The position numbers were made by a program, and so were the translations under genes. A stretch of DNA of 64,000 nucleotides from an uncultured Maricaulis sp. Lineage in GTDB: Bacteria; Pseudomonadota; Alphaproteobacteria; Caulobacterales; Maricaulaceae. Position 1 is the first letter of the stretch. The number at the start of each line of letters is the position of its first letter. The stretch spans positions 1-64,000 of the forward strand of contig NZ_CAMYLS010000002.1 of assembly GCF_947259345.1 (NCBI RefSeq), read 5' to 3'. Shown here one piece after another: positions 52,128 to 60,734 of the stretch. The notes beneath the pieces are model-generated. The model ran no database searches. It was given only the letters and a program-made list of their open reading frames with translations, and had not been told where the DNA came from.

Positions 52128-52850
52128 ATGTCACGAGCCATTCTTGCGTTCACCGCTCTCGGAGCTATCGCTGCAGTGGGTTCATTCTGGTTGGCGCTGG
52201 ACTGTGGGCGTTGGACCATTGTTTGCAACGTATCTAGCCGGACGGATGACGAAATGTCGCCGCAACCGCAACTCGCCGAACTTGTAGGCCAACACGAAGT
52301 CAACTGTCTCGAAGAGCACTATGCTTCGCGGCTTGCGCCTGCGACGGACCATTTCGAGGTTTGTACTGATTTCCCGGACGAACAGCCGCTTCGCTCTAAT
52401 GTTCGCGTTGGTTACGGCTCTTCGGAGGGCTATGATATGGTGGACCAGTTCCAGTGCCTCAATCCCGACCAGATATCTATCGACCTTGGCCGCTCCCCCA
52501 CGTTTGCAAGCGTTATCTGTAACTATCCGTGGGAGCTGCAAAGCGCTGATGTCAGGCCTGAGGAGCCGCGCTCTCATGGGGTCATTCGCGTCTACACCGA
52601 AGATGGGCGCGTAGCTGAGGACACCCTTGTCGTGAACGGCGAGTATCTATGGCTGAGCCATCTCAACACCTATCCCTATACGCGTCTAATGAGCGTCTCT
52701 TACACTACTGACGCCACGGAACTTTGGAAAGAGGTGGGCAACACCCTTGTTCGGTTGCCCGCAGCTCGGCGGGGCCAACGTGCTGGGGTTCTCCAGCTGA
52801 GATTTTCGGAGAGTGGGGCTTTCGACAGGATAAGTGCCCCACCTCAATAG
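52128..52850 (+). CDS. Orphan exported or membrane-anchored protein of unknown function (240 aa)
   Basis: The ATG at 52128 follows GGGAGAG and gives a hydrophobic N-terminus (MSRAILAFTALGAIAAVGSF, then WLALDCG) that could be a signal or anchor. The body has several cysteines (VNCLEEHY, FEVCTDFPDE, QFQCLNPDQ, SVICNYPWE) and no recognised domain. Codon usage and base composition are more AT-rich than neighbouring genes, suggesting recent acquisition. A 10-bp palindrome spans the stop codon. The gene is flanked by a low-GC intergenic region. Confidence 0.65.
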   Translation: MSRAILAFTALGAIAAVGSFWLALDCGRWTIVCNVSSRTDDEMSPQPQLAELVGQHEVNCLEEHYASRLAPATDHFEVCTDFPDEQPLRSNVRVGYGSSEGYDMVDQFQCLNPDQISIDLGRSPTFASVICNYPWELQSADVRPEEPRSHGVIRVYTEDGRVAEDTLVVNGEYLWLSHLNTYPYTRLMSVSYTTDATELWKEVGNTLVRLPAARRGQRAGVLQLRFSESGAFDRISAPPQ

Positions 52851-52871
52851 GCCTTGCCCTGTTGAGGTGGG
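52838..52871 (+). other. Palindrome spanning the stop codon of the orphan gene
   Basis: CCCACCTCAA (52838) and TTGAGGTGGG (52862) form a perfect 10-bp stem with a 14-nt loop that contains the stop codon TAG. No T-run follows, so it is only a weak terminator candidate. It may be a repeat relic. Confidence 0.45.
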
Positions 52872-52964
52872 CCGAAATGTCGCATGGGAGCAAGCGATTC
52901 ACTTGGGTGAAGTTGGATTTATTCGAAGTGGCTCACCGTCTAAAATTCAAGCGACGCCAACCCC

Positions 52965-53882
52965 CTAACCCCCCGCCTTCTCACCCAGCGATTTTTCCTG
53001 AACCCCCAACGCATCCGCAAGCCGGTGCGTGGCAGACCCCGGTCGCTTTGGCTTCGGCTGGTCCGGATGCGGGGTCCAGCCGGCGGCGTGGATGATTTCG
53101 AAACTGGCGCGGATGCGGCCGTCGGGATCGGCAAAGCGTTCGGCATAGATCTGGCCGGCGCGGGCGAAGAGGGTGCGGGTGGCCGGGGTCCGGGGACGGT
53201 CGGCGAGGATGGAGGTTTCGCCCATGCCGCGCAGGTCCGCCATCAGCGCGAAGATATGATCATAGCGCACGGTGACGCGGTCGACATCGGCCACCGGCAT
53301 GGCAAAGCCCGCGCGCTGGAGCAGGGCGGCCAGGTCGAAAGTCCCGGCCAGCGGCGAGACACGCGCCGCGACACCACCCGTCAGCTCGCTCTCGGCGGCC
53401 ATCAGGCATTGGCGCAGCTCTGTCAGGGTCGATCCGCCCGGCAGGGCGCAGGCGAAGAAACCGTCCGGCTTGAGGGCGTGATTGATCTGGACCAGGGCGC
53501 CCGGCAGGTCATTGGTCCAGTGCAGGCCCCAGGGTGCGAGGACAATGTCCAGGCTCTCACTGGCAAAGGGCAGGGCCTCCTCGTCGAGGGTGAGTGCCGG
53601 GCCGGTCAGCTGCGCGGCGATGGAGGGAGCAAGGTCGGCGCGACACAGCCAGCTGACCTTCCCCCGGACCAACGCGCCGGCAGGGGCAGACATCAGACCC
53701 GGGCCGCCACCCAGAAGAGCGCCACGGTCGAAATTCCGCGTGATTCCAGCCACCCGGTCACCAATATCCTCGAAAGCCCGTTGCGCGAGGAAGTTGTAAT
53801 CTGACACACTGCCCGCTGATCGTTTGCGGCGCTGGCGCAGCAATGTGCGGTCGAACAGGGCGGGAGGCGCTTGCGGTGTCAT
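52965..53882 (-). CDS. SAM-dependent methyltransferase-fold protein, NDUFAF5/BioC-like (305 aa)
   Basis: The N-terminal PPALFDRTLLRQRRKRSAGS and the SAM-fold segments (FDRGALLGGGPGLM, LPFASESLDIVLAPWGLHWT, LPGALVQINHALKPDGFFAC) match the NDUFAF5/BioC-like group common in alphaproteobacteria and mitochondria. NDUFAF5 is an arginine hydroxylase for complex I assembly, and the bacterial role is unproven. The ATG at 53882 is chosen: the longer frame to 54005 overlaps the divergent ComF gene and has a non-conserved leader. Confidence 0.85.
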   Translation of the reverse strand: MTPQAPPALFDRTLLRQRRKRSAGSVSDYNFLAQRAFEDIGDRVAGITRNFDRGALLGGGPGLMSAPAGALVRGKVSWLCRADLAPSIAAQLTGPALTLDEEALPFASESLDIVLAPWGLHWTNDLPGALVQINHALKPDGFFACALPGGSTLTELRQCLMAAESELTGGVAARVSPLAGTFDLAALLQRAGFAMPVADVDRVTVRYDHIFALMADLRGMGETSILADRPRTPATRTLFARAGQIYAERFADPDGRIRASFEIIHAAGWTPHPDQPKPKRPGSATHRLADALGVQEKSLGEKAGG

Positions 53883-53947
53883 GCAGCGGATATGCCCCCA
53901 AGCCCGGGTCAGGAAAAGAGGGGCGCTGCTTAAAAGGGGAGGGCGCG

Positions 53948-54706
53948 ATGGCTTGGCGAGGGCTGAACGGAGCGGGCCGCTACCTGGCGGATCTGGTCTG
54001 GCCACCGGTCTGCCCGCTGGCCGGCGACCCGGTCGACCGGGTCGGACATGTCTCGCCCCCGGTCTGGTCGCGCCTGACCTTTCTTGACGCGCCCTGGTGC
54101 GATCTGTGTGGCTGGCCCTTTCCCTATCCGGGTGGGGCAGGTGGTAGCGCCGCGGCGATCTGCGCCAATTGTGTCGCCAACCCGCCGCGCTATGACCGGG
54201 CCCGGGCGCCGCTGGCCTATGACGAAGCCGCCAGCCCGCTCGTGGTCGGTTTCAAGCATGGCGACCGGCGCGAGATGATCGCGCCCTTTGCCCGCTGGAT
54301 GGCGCGGGCGGGGGAGGCTTGTCTGGACGGGGCCGACGCGTTGGTCCCCGTGCCCTTGCACTGGCGGCGCCTGGTCTCGCGGCGCTACAACCAGTCGGCC
54401 CTGCTCGGGCGAGCCTTGGGTGAACTGACCGGTTTGCCAGTCTGGACCGATAGCCTCTTGCGCCGCCGCGCCACGCCGAGTCAGGCGGGTCTTACAGCCC
54501 GCATGAGACGGCGCAATATGGCGGCCGCCTTTCACGTCCCGGACCCCGCGCAGGTCCGCGACCGCCACCTCGTTCTCATCGATGATGTGATCACGACCGG
54601 GGCCACGATGTCGGCCTGTGCACGGCAGCTGAAACGGGCCGGTGCCGCCTCGGTGCGTGTTGTGGCATTGTGCCGAGTTGTACGCGAAACCGATCCGACT
54701 ATCTAA
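53948..54706 (+). CDS. ComF-family phosphoribosyltransferase-like protein (252 aa)
   Basis: The N-terminus has a zinc-ribbon pair (WCDLCGWPFPYP and AAICANCVANPPRY) and YDRARAPLAYDEAASPLVVG, VGFKHGDRR. The C-terminus is a phosphoribosyltransferase fold with VPVPLHWRRLVSRRYNQSAL, RRATPSQAGLTARMRRRNMA, and the PRPP loop LVLIDDVITTGATMSACARQ. ComF is needed for DNA uptake in competent bacteria, and its enzymatic activity is unclear. The ATG at 53948 has GGGAGGG upstream. It is divergent from the methyltransferase gene and precedes grxC by 22 bp. Confidence 0.92.
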   Translation: MAWRGLNGAGRYLADLVWPPVCPLAGDPVDRVGHVSPPVWSRLTFLDAPWCDLCGWPFPYPGGAGGSAAAICANCVANPPRYDRARAPLAYDEAASPLVVGFKHGDRREMIAPFARWMARAGEACLDGADALVPVPLHWRRLVSRRYNQSALLGRALGELTGLPVWTDSLLRRRATPSQAGLTARMRRRNMAAAFHVPDPAQVRDRHLVLIDDVITTGATMSACARQLKRAGAASVRVVALCRVVRETDPTI

Positions 54707-54728
54707 GACGGATCATCTGGAGTGATTC

Positions 54729-54986
54729 ATGGCTGACATAACCATCTATACCCGCCCCATGTGTGGCTATTGCTCGCGCGCGGTTTCGCTGTTGAAGCAG
54801 AAGGGCGTCACCTTTGACGAGATCGATGCCGGCTTTGACCAGTCCAAGCGCCAGGAAATGATCCAGCGTTCGAACGGCGGTCGCACCTTCCCGCAGATTT
54901 TCATCGGCGACATGCATGTCGGTGGCTGCGACGACCTGATGGCGCTCGAGCGTGGCAACAAGCTCGACGCCTTGCTCAAGGCCTGA
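54729..54986 (+). CDS. grxC: Glutaredoxin 3
   Basis: An 85-aa thioredoxin-fold protein with the redox motif CGYC (MCGYCSRAVSLLKQKGV), the cis-Pro segment RTFPQIFIGDMHVGGCDDLM and the GG glutathione site. It reduces disulfides using glutathione. It is the second gene in a comF-grxC-nitrilase-DUF1178 cluster, a usual order in alphaproteobacteria. Confidence 0.96.
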   Translation: MADITIYTRPMCGYCSRAVSLLKQKGVTFDEIDAGFDQSKRQEMIQRSNGGRTFPQIFIGDMHVGGCDDLMALERGNKLDALLKA

Positions 54987-54992
54987 TCCGGC

Positions 54993-55811
54993 ATGGAAGT
55001 CGCCCTCGTCCAGATGCGCTCGGGCATCGACCCGACCGAGAATGTGGCCACGGCCAGCGCGTTGATCCGTGCGGCCGCTGCCGATGGTGCGACCTTTATT
55101 GCCACGCCCGAAACCACCCATCTGGTCCAGAAGGATGCCGATGCGGCCTTCGCCGTCATGTGCACGCCGGAGACCGACCCGGCCATACCGGTCTTCGCCG
55201 CCCTGGCGAAGGAATTGGGCATCTGGCTCCTGATCGGGTCGCTCGCCGTGCGCATTGCCGAGCGCCGGGCCGCCAATCGCAGCTATCTCTTCTCACCCGC
55301 TGGCGAGATCGCCACGACCTATGACAAGGCGCACATGTTCGATGTCGGGCTGGGCCAGGGCGAGACCTATCGCGAGAGCGATAATTACGAGGGCGGCGAC
55401 CGGTTGGTGGTACAGGATGTCGACGGGGCCCGGCTCGGCCTGTCAATCTGCTATGATATCCGCTTCGCCTATCTCTATCGGCGTTTGGCCCAGGCAGGCG
55501 CGCAGATCCTGACCGTCCCCGCCGCCTTCACCAGGCCGACCGGCCGCGCCCATTGGGACGTGCTCTTGAGGGCCCGGGCGATCGAGACGGGGAGTTTTGT
55601 CCTCGCACCGGCCCAGGGCGGGCTCCATGCCGATGGCCGCAAGACCTGGGGGCATTCCATCATCATCGGCCCGTGGGGCGAGACCATTGCCGAGCTCGAT
55701 CACGACAATCCCGGCCTGCTGCGGGCCTCGCTCGATCTGCGCAAGGTCGCCGAGGCCCGCCGTCGTGTGCCGGCGCTGGAGCATGACCGGGCATTGACGG
55801 GCCCGCTGTGA
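54993..55811 (+). CDS. Carbon-nitrogen hydrolase, Nit2-like (272 aa)
   Basis: The nitrilase-superfamily triad is complete: Glu40 (FIATPETTH), Lys112 (TTYDKAHMFDVGL) and Cys153 (LSICYDIRFAYLYRRLAQAG). The pattern matches Nit2-type omega-amidase and deaminated-glutathione amidase (Nit1), which repair side products of transaminases. Substrate cannot be distinguished further. It starts 6 bp after grxC, so the two are cotranscribed. Confidence 0.9.
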   Translation: MEVALVQMRSGIDPTENVATASALIRAAAADGATFIATPETTHLVQKDADAAFAVMCTPETDPAIPVFAALAKELGIWLLIGSLAVRIAERRAANRSYLFSPAGEIATTYDKAHMFDVGLGQGETYRESDNYEGGDRLVVQDVDGARLGLSICYDIRFAYLYRRLAQAGAQILTVPAAFTRPTGRAHWDVLLRARAIETGSFVLAPAQGGLHADGRKTWGHSIIIGPWGETIAELDHDNPGLLRASLDLRKVAEARRRVPALEHDRALTGPL

Positions 55812-55836
55812 CGCCGGCTGAGAGACGACCACCCAG

Positions 55837-56259
55837 ATGATCCGCTATTCGCTCCTGTGTGATGCCGACCATGAGTTCGAGGCCTGGTTCTCGAATTCTG
55901 ACGGCTTTGACGATCAGGCGGCTCGCGGATTGGTCGAATGCCCGCATTGTGGGTCGATGCAGGTTCGCAAGGCGCTGGCCGCGCCGGCCGTGGCGACATC
56001 GCGCAAGCGCGAAGCCAGCGCCGCGCATCAAATGGCCGAGATGGCGAACAAGGTGAAGGCGCATATTCGCAAGAATTACGACTATGTCGGAGATGATTTC
56101 GCCCGCGAAGCCCGCGCCATCCATGACGGCGACAAGCCCGCGCGCCTGATCTATGGCGAAGCCAGTCTCAACGACACAAAAGCCCTCAGCGAAGACGGCG
56201 TACCGGTCACGCCGCTGCCCGATGCCTTCGCGCCGACCCCGCCGAAAAAGGCGAACTGA
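55837..56259 (+). CDS. DUF1178-family protein (140 aa)
   Basis: The N-terminus MIRYSLLCDADHEFEAWFSN and the CPHCG knuckle (LVECPHCGSMQVRKALAAPA) define DUF1178, with a possible zinc site formed with Cys8. A conserved helix AHIRKNYDYVGDDFAREARA and IYGEASLNDTKALSEDGVPV follow. Function is unknown. It is 25 bp from the nitrilase gene and a common neighbour of grxC in alphaproteobacteria. It may be regulatory. Confidence 0.92.
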   Translation: MIRYSLLCDADHEFEAWFSNSDGFDDQAARGLVECPHCGSMQVRKALAAPAVATSRKREASAAHQMAEMANKVKAHIRKNYDYVGDDFAREARAIHDGDKPARLIYGEASLNDTKALSEDGVPVTPLPDAFAPTPPKKAN

Positions 56260-56263
56260 CCGC

Positions 56264-58282
56264 TCAATTTCCTTTGCCGGCCGACGCTTGGTCGAGTGTC
56301 CCTTTCAACAGGCGAATGCCGGCTTGGCCATCCCGCTTCCAGGCAATTTCGCCCAGCACGACCTGGCCCTGGTATTCAACCTGTACGGTTTCTCCTAGCT
56401 CGCCCACCTGATCACCGGTCACGCCCAGGCCACCGGTGGAGATATCCCGGACACGGACGCTGGAAGACCCTAGCTCGCGGCGGGTATGGGCCGCTTCATT
56501 CGGGACGGGTCGGCGTACATGGGAGCGGGCATCGGCAAGCGAGAGTTCGGAATCGAGCGCGTTGGCCAGCGCATCGAGCCCCGCCAGGACGTCCCGGCTG
56601 GCCTTGTCGAGGTCCCCGAGCATCGCAAAGGCGCGGCGGTGCTCGCCAGCGGCTTGCGCTTCCAGGATGCGCTTGCCGATGGCGTGCACGTCCTGGTGAG
56701 GCGCGACGAGGCTGTTGAAGGCAGGGTGATTGCGGATCTCGGGAATCTGGATGCCATCATGCCATTTCCCGAGTCTGCATCCATGGTGATCCGGCAGATC
56801 CGCGGCGCTGCCTTCGGCGCGGCCGGACAGAATGTCCAGAATCCGCTTTTTGAACATGACATGGTCAATCTTGGCCATTTGGACGAGAGAGCGGTGTGAG
56901 TCGGATCGGAACCAGTCGCGCGCATTGGCGAGAAAGTTGTCATTGCTCTGCTGCAGGGATGCATTCATCTGCGCCAGGCTTTCCTGATTCTGGGAAGCGT
57001 GGTCGGCGACGCCGGTGATATTCGAGGAAATCTCCGCGGTGGTTTCGGTCTGCTGGGTCAGGATTGACGAGATCTCCTGCATGCGTGTGGAGACATCGGA
57101 CACCTGGTCGCCAACCGAGCGGATCAGGGTATTTGCGCCGGCAATGGTGGTTTGTCCCCGTTCGACCGCGTCGCGGGACTCGGTCAGGCTCGATTCGATG
57201 ATCTGCATGCCGTTCTTGAGCGCAGAAATCCGACTTGAAATATCCTCCGTCGCCTTCGCCGCCTGATTGGCGAGGCTCTTCACTTCCGAGGCAACGACCG
57301 CGAAGCCCTTGCCGGCTTCACCGGCGCGGGCGGCCTCGATGGTGGCGTTGAGGGCAAGGAGGTTCGTCTGGTCCGCGATTGTCTGGATCACGGCCAGGAA
57401 GCCGCTGATCTGCTCCGACGCCGCGTTCAGTTCAGACAGGCTCTGGGTGCTGGTTTCCGCCGTCCGGGCAATCTCTGTGATCGACGCGGCAACGCTGTCC
57501 ATCGCGTCAATGCTCTCGGACACCGAGGCATTGGTGTCATTGGCCCGGGCTGTCGCTGCGTTCGAGTTCTCCGCAATCTGCTCGACCGAAGTCAGCAATT
57601 CCTCCGCGGCGGCCGAGATGGACTGGCTGTTGGTGCTGGCCTCGTCTGTCGCCGACTGCATGACCGCCATATTGAGCGTCAGTTCATTGATTGAGGCGAT
57701 GGTCTCGGCGACGCTGCGCAAGCTGTGAAGATGATTGTCGCGCTCTCGAGACTCCTCGACGCGGCGGCGGATCCCGTTCTCATACCCTTCCTGGGCCGCA
57801 CAAATGTCGAGAAAGGCGCGCGATACCAGGGCGGTCACAAGGCGTTCCGCTTTGCGCGGGTTGCGCCGATGCTTGGCGAAAAGGCTCGGGATGGCGCCGG
57901 CGAGGACACGTCCATAGGCGGCAATATTCCAATGCGAGGGTAGACCGATCCGCACGTGGGCTTCGGCGATCCGGATGGAGCGACCCTGGAAGGCTATGCC
58001 CGGTCTCTGGGTCATCAGGGCTTTCCAGTGCGCTGTTTGGCGCGCCTGCAGGGATTTGGTCTGATCGTGGCGATCGCCATAGATCGCACGCAGGTCGCGG
58101 TCGCGGTCCAGTGCAGCATAGAAATCGTCAAGGATGGCCGGGAGCTCACCTTCAAGGCCTGACCAAGCATCCGCTGCATCCTGTTCCGACACCGGTGTCG
58201 GCTCGAGAAAATTCAACAGGCGGTCAAGCAGGTCGGCGGACGCGTCGGTTGAGGCTGCGGCGGTTTGCGGGATTGCGGTCAT
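56264..58282 (-). CDS. Soluble globin-coupled chemoreceptor with CZB and PilZ domains (672 aa)
   Basis: Four modules occur in order with no membrane segment. A protoglobin sensor (about 20-180) carries His109 as proximal haem ligand in [14 protein letters not shown]. The chemoreceptor signalling domain (about 195-445) has the tip [24 protein letters not shown] zinc-binding domain (about 465-575) carries His474, Cys502 in the HHGCRLGKW motif, His529 and His533. A C-terminal PilZ domain (about 586-660) has RSHVR at 586-590 and DISTGG at 613-618, the two c-di-GMP-binding motifs. It could combine O2/redox, zinc (or HOCl) and c-di-GMP inputs. The ATG at 58282 (MTAIPQ) is favoured over 58315. No che genes are adjacent. 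Confidence 0.9.
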   Translation of the reverse strand: MTAIPQTAAASTDASADLLDRLLNFLEPTPVSEQDAADAWSGLEGELPAILDDFYAALDRDRDLRAIYGDRHDQTKSLQARQTAHWKALMTQRPGIAFQGRSIRIAEAHVRIGLPSHWNIAAYGRVLAGAIPSLFAKHRRNPRKAERLVTALVSRAFLDICAAQEGYENGIRRRVEESRERDNHLHSLRSVAETIASINELTLNMAVMQSATDEASTNSQSISAAAEELLTSVEQIAENSNAATARANDTNASVSESIDAMDSVAASITEIARTAETSTQSLSELNAASEQISGFLAVIQTIADQTNLLALNATIEAARAGEAGKGFAVVASEVKSLANQAAKATEDISSRISALKNGMQIIESSLTESRDAVERGQTTIAGANTLIRSVGDQVSDVSTRMQEISSILTQQTETTAEISSNITGVADHASQNQESLAQMNASLQQSNDNFLANARDWFRSDSHRSLVQMAKIDHVMFKKRILDILSGRAEGSAADLPDHHGCRLGKWHDGIQIPEIRNHPAFNSLVAPHQDVHAIGKRILEAQAAGEHRRAFAMLGDLDKASRDVLAGLDALANALDSELSLADARSHVRRPVPNEAAHTRRELGSSSVRVRDISTGGLGVTGDQVGELGETVQVEYQGQVVLGEIAWKRDGQAGIRLLKGTLDQASAGKGN

Positions 58283-58557
58283 GGGGCGCTCTTCAGGTTC
58301 GTTACAGGCCCGCAATTTGATAAACGGGAGTTTTCCAAAACCTTAAAAACTTTGACGGTAACAGCATGTGACGGCCAAACCGGTGACAAAGGCTTCACTG
58401 TCCTGGTCACCCGTGTTTTCAGCCCAATCAAGGCCGTTACAGACCGGTCGTCAAAGTGCGCGCGCTGAAATGTCTCACCTGAACCCGGCGAGAACCGCAC
58501 TTCCTGGCCGGGACATGTGTGCGGCGACGGGACTGTAAGCGGCCGCCGTCGCTTGAG

Positions 58558-59322
58558 TCAGCCTGCCGGCTTCTCCGCCACCATCATGTAGTTCACCGCT
58601 GTGTCCTCGCCGAGCGAGAACTGGTCGGTGAGCGGGTTGTAGCTGACGCCGACCGGTGGCTGCAGGCTCATTCCGCCTTCCTTGAGCGCGGCGCGGATCT
58701 GGGTCGGTTTGACCAGTTTGTGGAAGCGGTGCGTGCCCTTGGGCAGCCAGCCCATCACCCATTCCGCGCCGACAATGGCCAGTGCGAAGGCTTTCGAGGT
58801 CCGGTTGATGGTGGCACAGATCATCAGCCCGCCCGGCTTCACCAGGCTGGCGCAATCAACCAGGAAGGTGTGCGGGTTGGCGACATGCTCCATGACTTCC
58901 AGATTGAGCACGACATCGAAAGGCGCTTCGCCATTCTCGATCAATTGCTCGGCGACACCGTGGCGATAGTCGATGTCGAGACCTTGCTCGCCGGCATGGA
59001 CGCTGGCCGTCTTCACATTGGCTTCGGCCGCGTCGACGCCGGTCACGCTCGCTCCCAGCCGCGCCATGGGCTCGCAAACCAGGCCGCCGCCGCAGCCGAT
59101 ATCGAGAATGCGCAGGCCTGCCAGCGGCGTGTCGCCGGTGAGGCCGAAATGCTGACAGATCGTGTCGCGAATAAAGCCGAGCCGGATCGGGTTGAACTTG
59201 TGCAGGGGCTTGAACTTGCTGTCCGGGTCCCACCATTCGGCGGCGATACGGGAGAATTTCTCGACCTCTTCCGGGTCGATCGAGGGCCGGTTCAGCGTGT
59301 CGGGCGCGGCGGCGCTGGTCAT
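58558..59322 (-). CDS. ubiG: Ubiquinone biosynthesis O-methyltransferase UbiG
   Basis: UbiG performs both O-methylations in ubiquinone synthesis. The SAM motif LRILDIGCGGGLVCEPMARL, the upstream EWWDPDSKFKPLHKFNPIRL and the NRTSKAFALAIVGAEWVMGW membrane-interaction segment are characteristic. Length (254 aa) is usual. The gene is divergent from lysC with about 190 bp between starts. Confidence 0.95.
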   Translation of the reverse strand: MTSAAAPDTLNRPSIDPEEVEKFSRIAAEWWDPDSKFKPLHKFNPIRLGFIRDTICQHFGLTGDTPLAGLRILDIGCGGGLVCEPMARLGASVTGVDAAEANVKTASVHAGEQGLDIDYRHGVAEQLIENGEAPFDVVLNLEVMEHVANPHTFLVDCASLVKPGGLMICATINRTSKAFALAIVGAEWVMGWLPKGTHRFHKLVKPTQIRAALKEGGMSLQPPVGVSYNPLTDQFSLGEDTAVNYMMVAEKPAG

Positions 59323-59514
59323 GCGTTTCTCCTCGCGGGTGAATCCGCGTCTGATTGCGTTCAGGCGTTGCGTGCGGTGCGCTTCGCGCTTACCTAACCG
59401 CCAGCGCGGCGCCCCGCTTGAGCCTTAATATGGCCCTGTCGGTGCGTCTAATCGAGCCCGGTGCGACGTTATGGTCGCAGCGGACTTGTTGGGGAAGCGC
59501 GAGGGACAGATGGC

Positions 59515-60732
59515 ATGACGCGTGTCGTGGCGAAATTTGGTGGCACCTCGGTCGGGTCGGTCGAGCGTATCCGGCATGCGGCCGGCCTGGTGGCCGCCGC
59601 CGCCGCGAAGGGCGAGGTGATGACGGTTGTGGTCTCGGCCATGGCCGGCGAAACCGACCGTATTCTCGGCCTCGCCGATGCTTTTGGATCCGGTCTGGGG
59701 GATCGCGAGGCCGATGTGGCCCTGGCCGCGGGCGAGCAGGTTTCCTCCGCCCTGATGGCGCTGGCCCTGCGCGAGTGCGGCCTGAATGCCCAATCCTTTC
59801 TCGGCTGGCAACTGCCGGTGATCACCGACGGTCCGCCCGGCGCCTCACGTATTGCCGGCATGGATGCGACGGTCCTCGAGGCGGCCATCGAGGCGGGAAT
59901 CATCCCGGTAGTGGCCGGCTTCCAGGGCATTACCGAGGCGGGTGACGTGCGCACGCTGGGGCGGGGCGGGACGGACCTGTCAGCCGCGGCAGTCGCGGCA
60001 GCCTTGAAGGCGCGGTGTGATATCTACACCGATGTCGACGGGGTCTATACAACCGACCCCCGCATCGAACCCGGCGCGAAACGTCTCGATGCGATCAGTC
60101 ATGACGAGATGCTGGAACTGGCGGCCCAGGGCGCCAAGGTCCTGCAGACACGCTCGGTCGAATTTGCCAAGGCGCGCGCGGTGCCGATGCGCGTGCTATC
60201 CTCCTTCCTGAATTCCGGCGACAGCCTTGGCACGGATGTCGTCGCTGAAAGCGATATTGCCGAGCGGCGGCTGGTGTCCGGTGTCGCCTATGCCCGTGAC
60301 CAGGCCCGGATCGCGCTGCACGGCGCCTCCAACCGCTCTGATATGGCGGCGCGGTGTTTCGCGCGCCTCGCCGAGGCGGATGTCGGTGTTGACATGATCG
60401 TTCAGGCCCATGCCCGCCAGCCCGGCATGGTCACGCTCGAGTTCTCGGTCGCGCATCGCGACCTCGATCGCGCCCAGGCCGTGCTCGAGAACGCCGTCGA
60501 AGGTGTGCGCGTCTCGGCCGAGACCGGTCTGGCGAAGGTTTCCGTGGTCGGCGCCGGCCTGCGTCAGCGTGCCGATGTCGCCCGCTCCCTGTTTGCGGTG
60601 CTGGGCGAGCAAGACATCGCTGTGAAGGTCCTCGCCACCTCCGAGATCAAGATTTCGGCCTTGATCGAGAATGATGCCGTGGAACGCGCAGTCCGGGCCT
60701 TGCACGCGGCGTATGGATTGGATCAGGTGTAG
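59515..60732 (+). CDS. lysC: Aspartate kinase
   Basis: This enzyme phosphorylates aspartate as the first step toward Lys, Thr and Met. The N-terminal kinase domain is VVAKFGGTSVGSVERIRHAA, then VVVSAMAGETDRIL, FQGITEAGDVRTLGRGGTDL and VDGVYTTDPRIEPGAKRLDA. Two C-terminal ACT domains (ARIALHGASNRSDMAARCFA, LAKVSVVGAGLRQRADVARS) give feedback control. Length (405 aa) is typical. The start is ATG 59515 with GAGGGA upstream, and the longer frame from 59461 is not conserved. It precedes ptsP by 2 bp. Confidence 0.96.
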   Translation: MTRVVAKFGGTSVGSVERIRHAAGLVAAAAAKGEVMTVVVSAMAGETDRILGLADAFGSGLGDREADVALAAGEQVSSALMALALRECGLNAQSFLGWQLPVITDGPPGASRIAGMDATVLEAAIEAGIIPVVAGFQGITEAGDVRTLGRGGTDLSAAAVAAALKARCDIYTDVDGVYTTDPRIEPGAKRLDAISHDEMLELAAQGAKVLQTRSVEFAKARAVPMRVLSSFLNSGDSLGTDVVAESDIAERRLVSGVAYARDQARIALHGASNRSDMAARCFARLAEADVGVDMIVQAHARQPGMVTLEFSVAHRDLDRAQAVLENAVEGVRVSAETGLAKVSVVGAGLRQRADVARSLFAVLGEQDIAVKVLATSEIKISALIENDAVERAVRALHAAYGLDQV

Positions 60733-60734
60733 GC

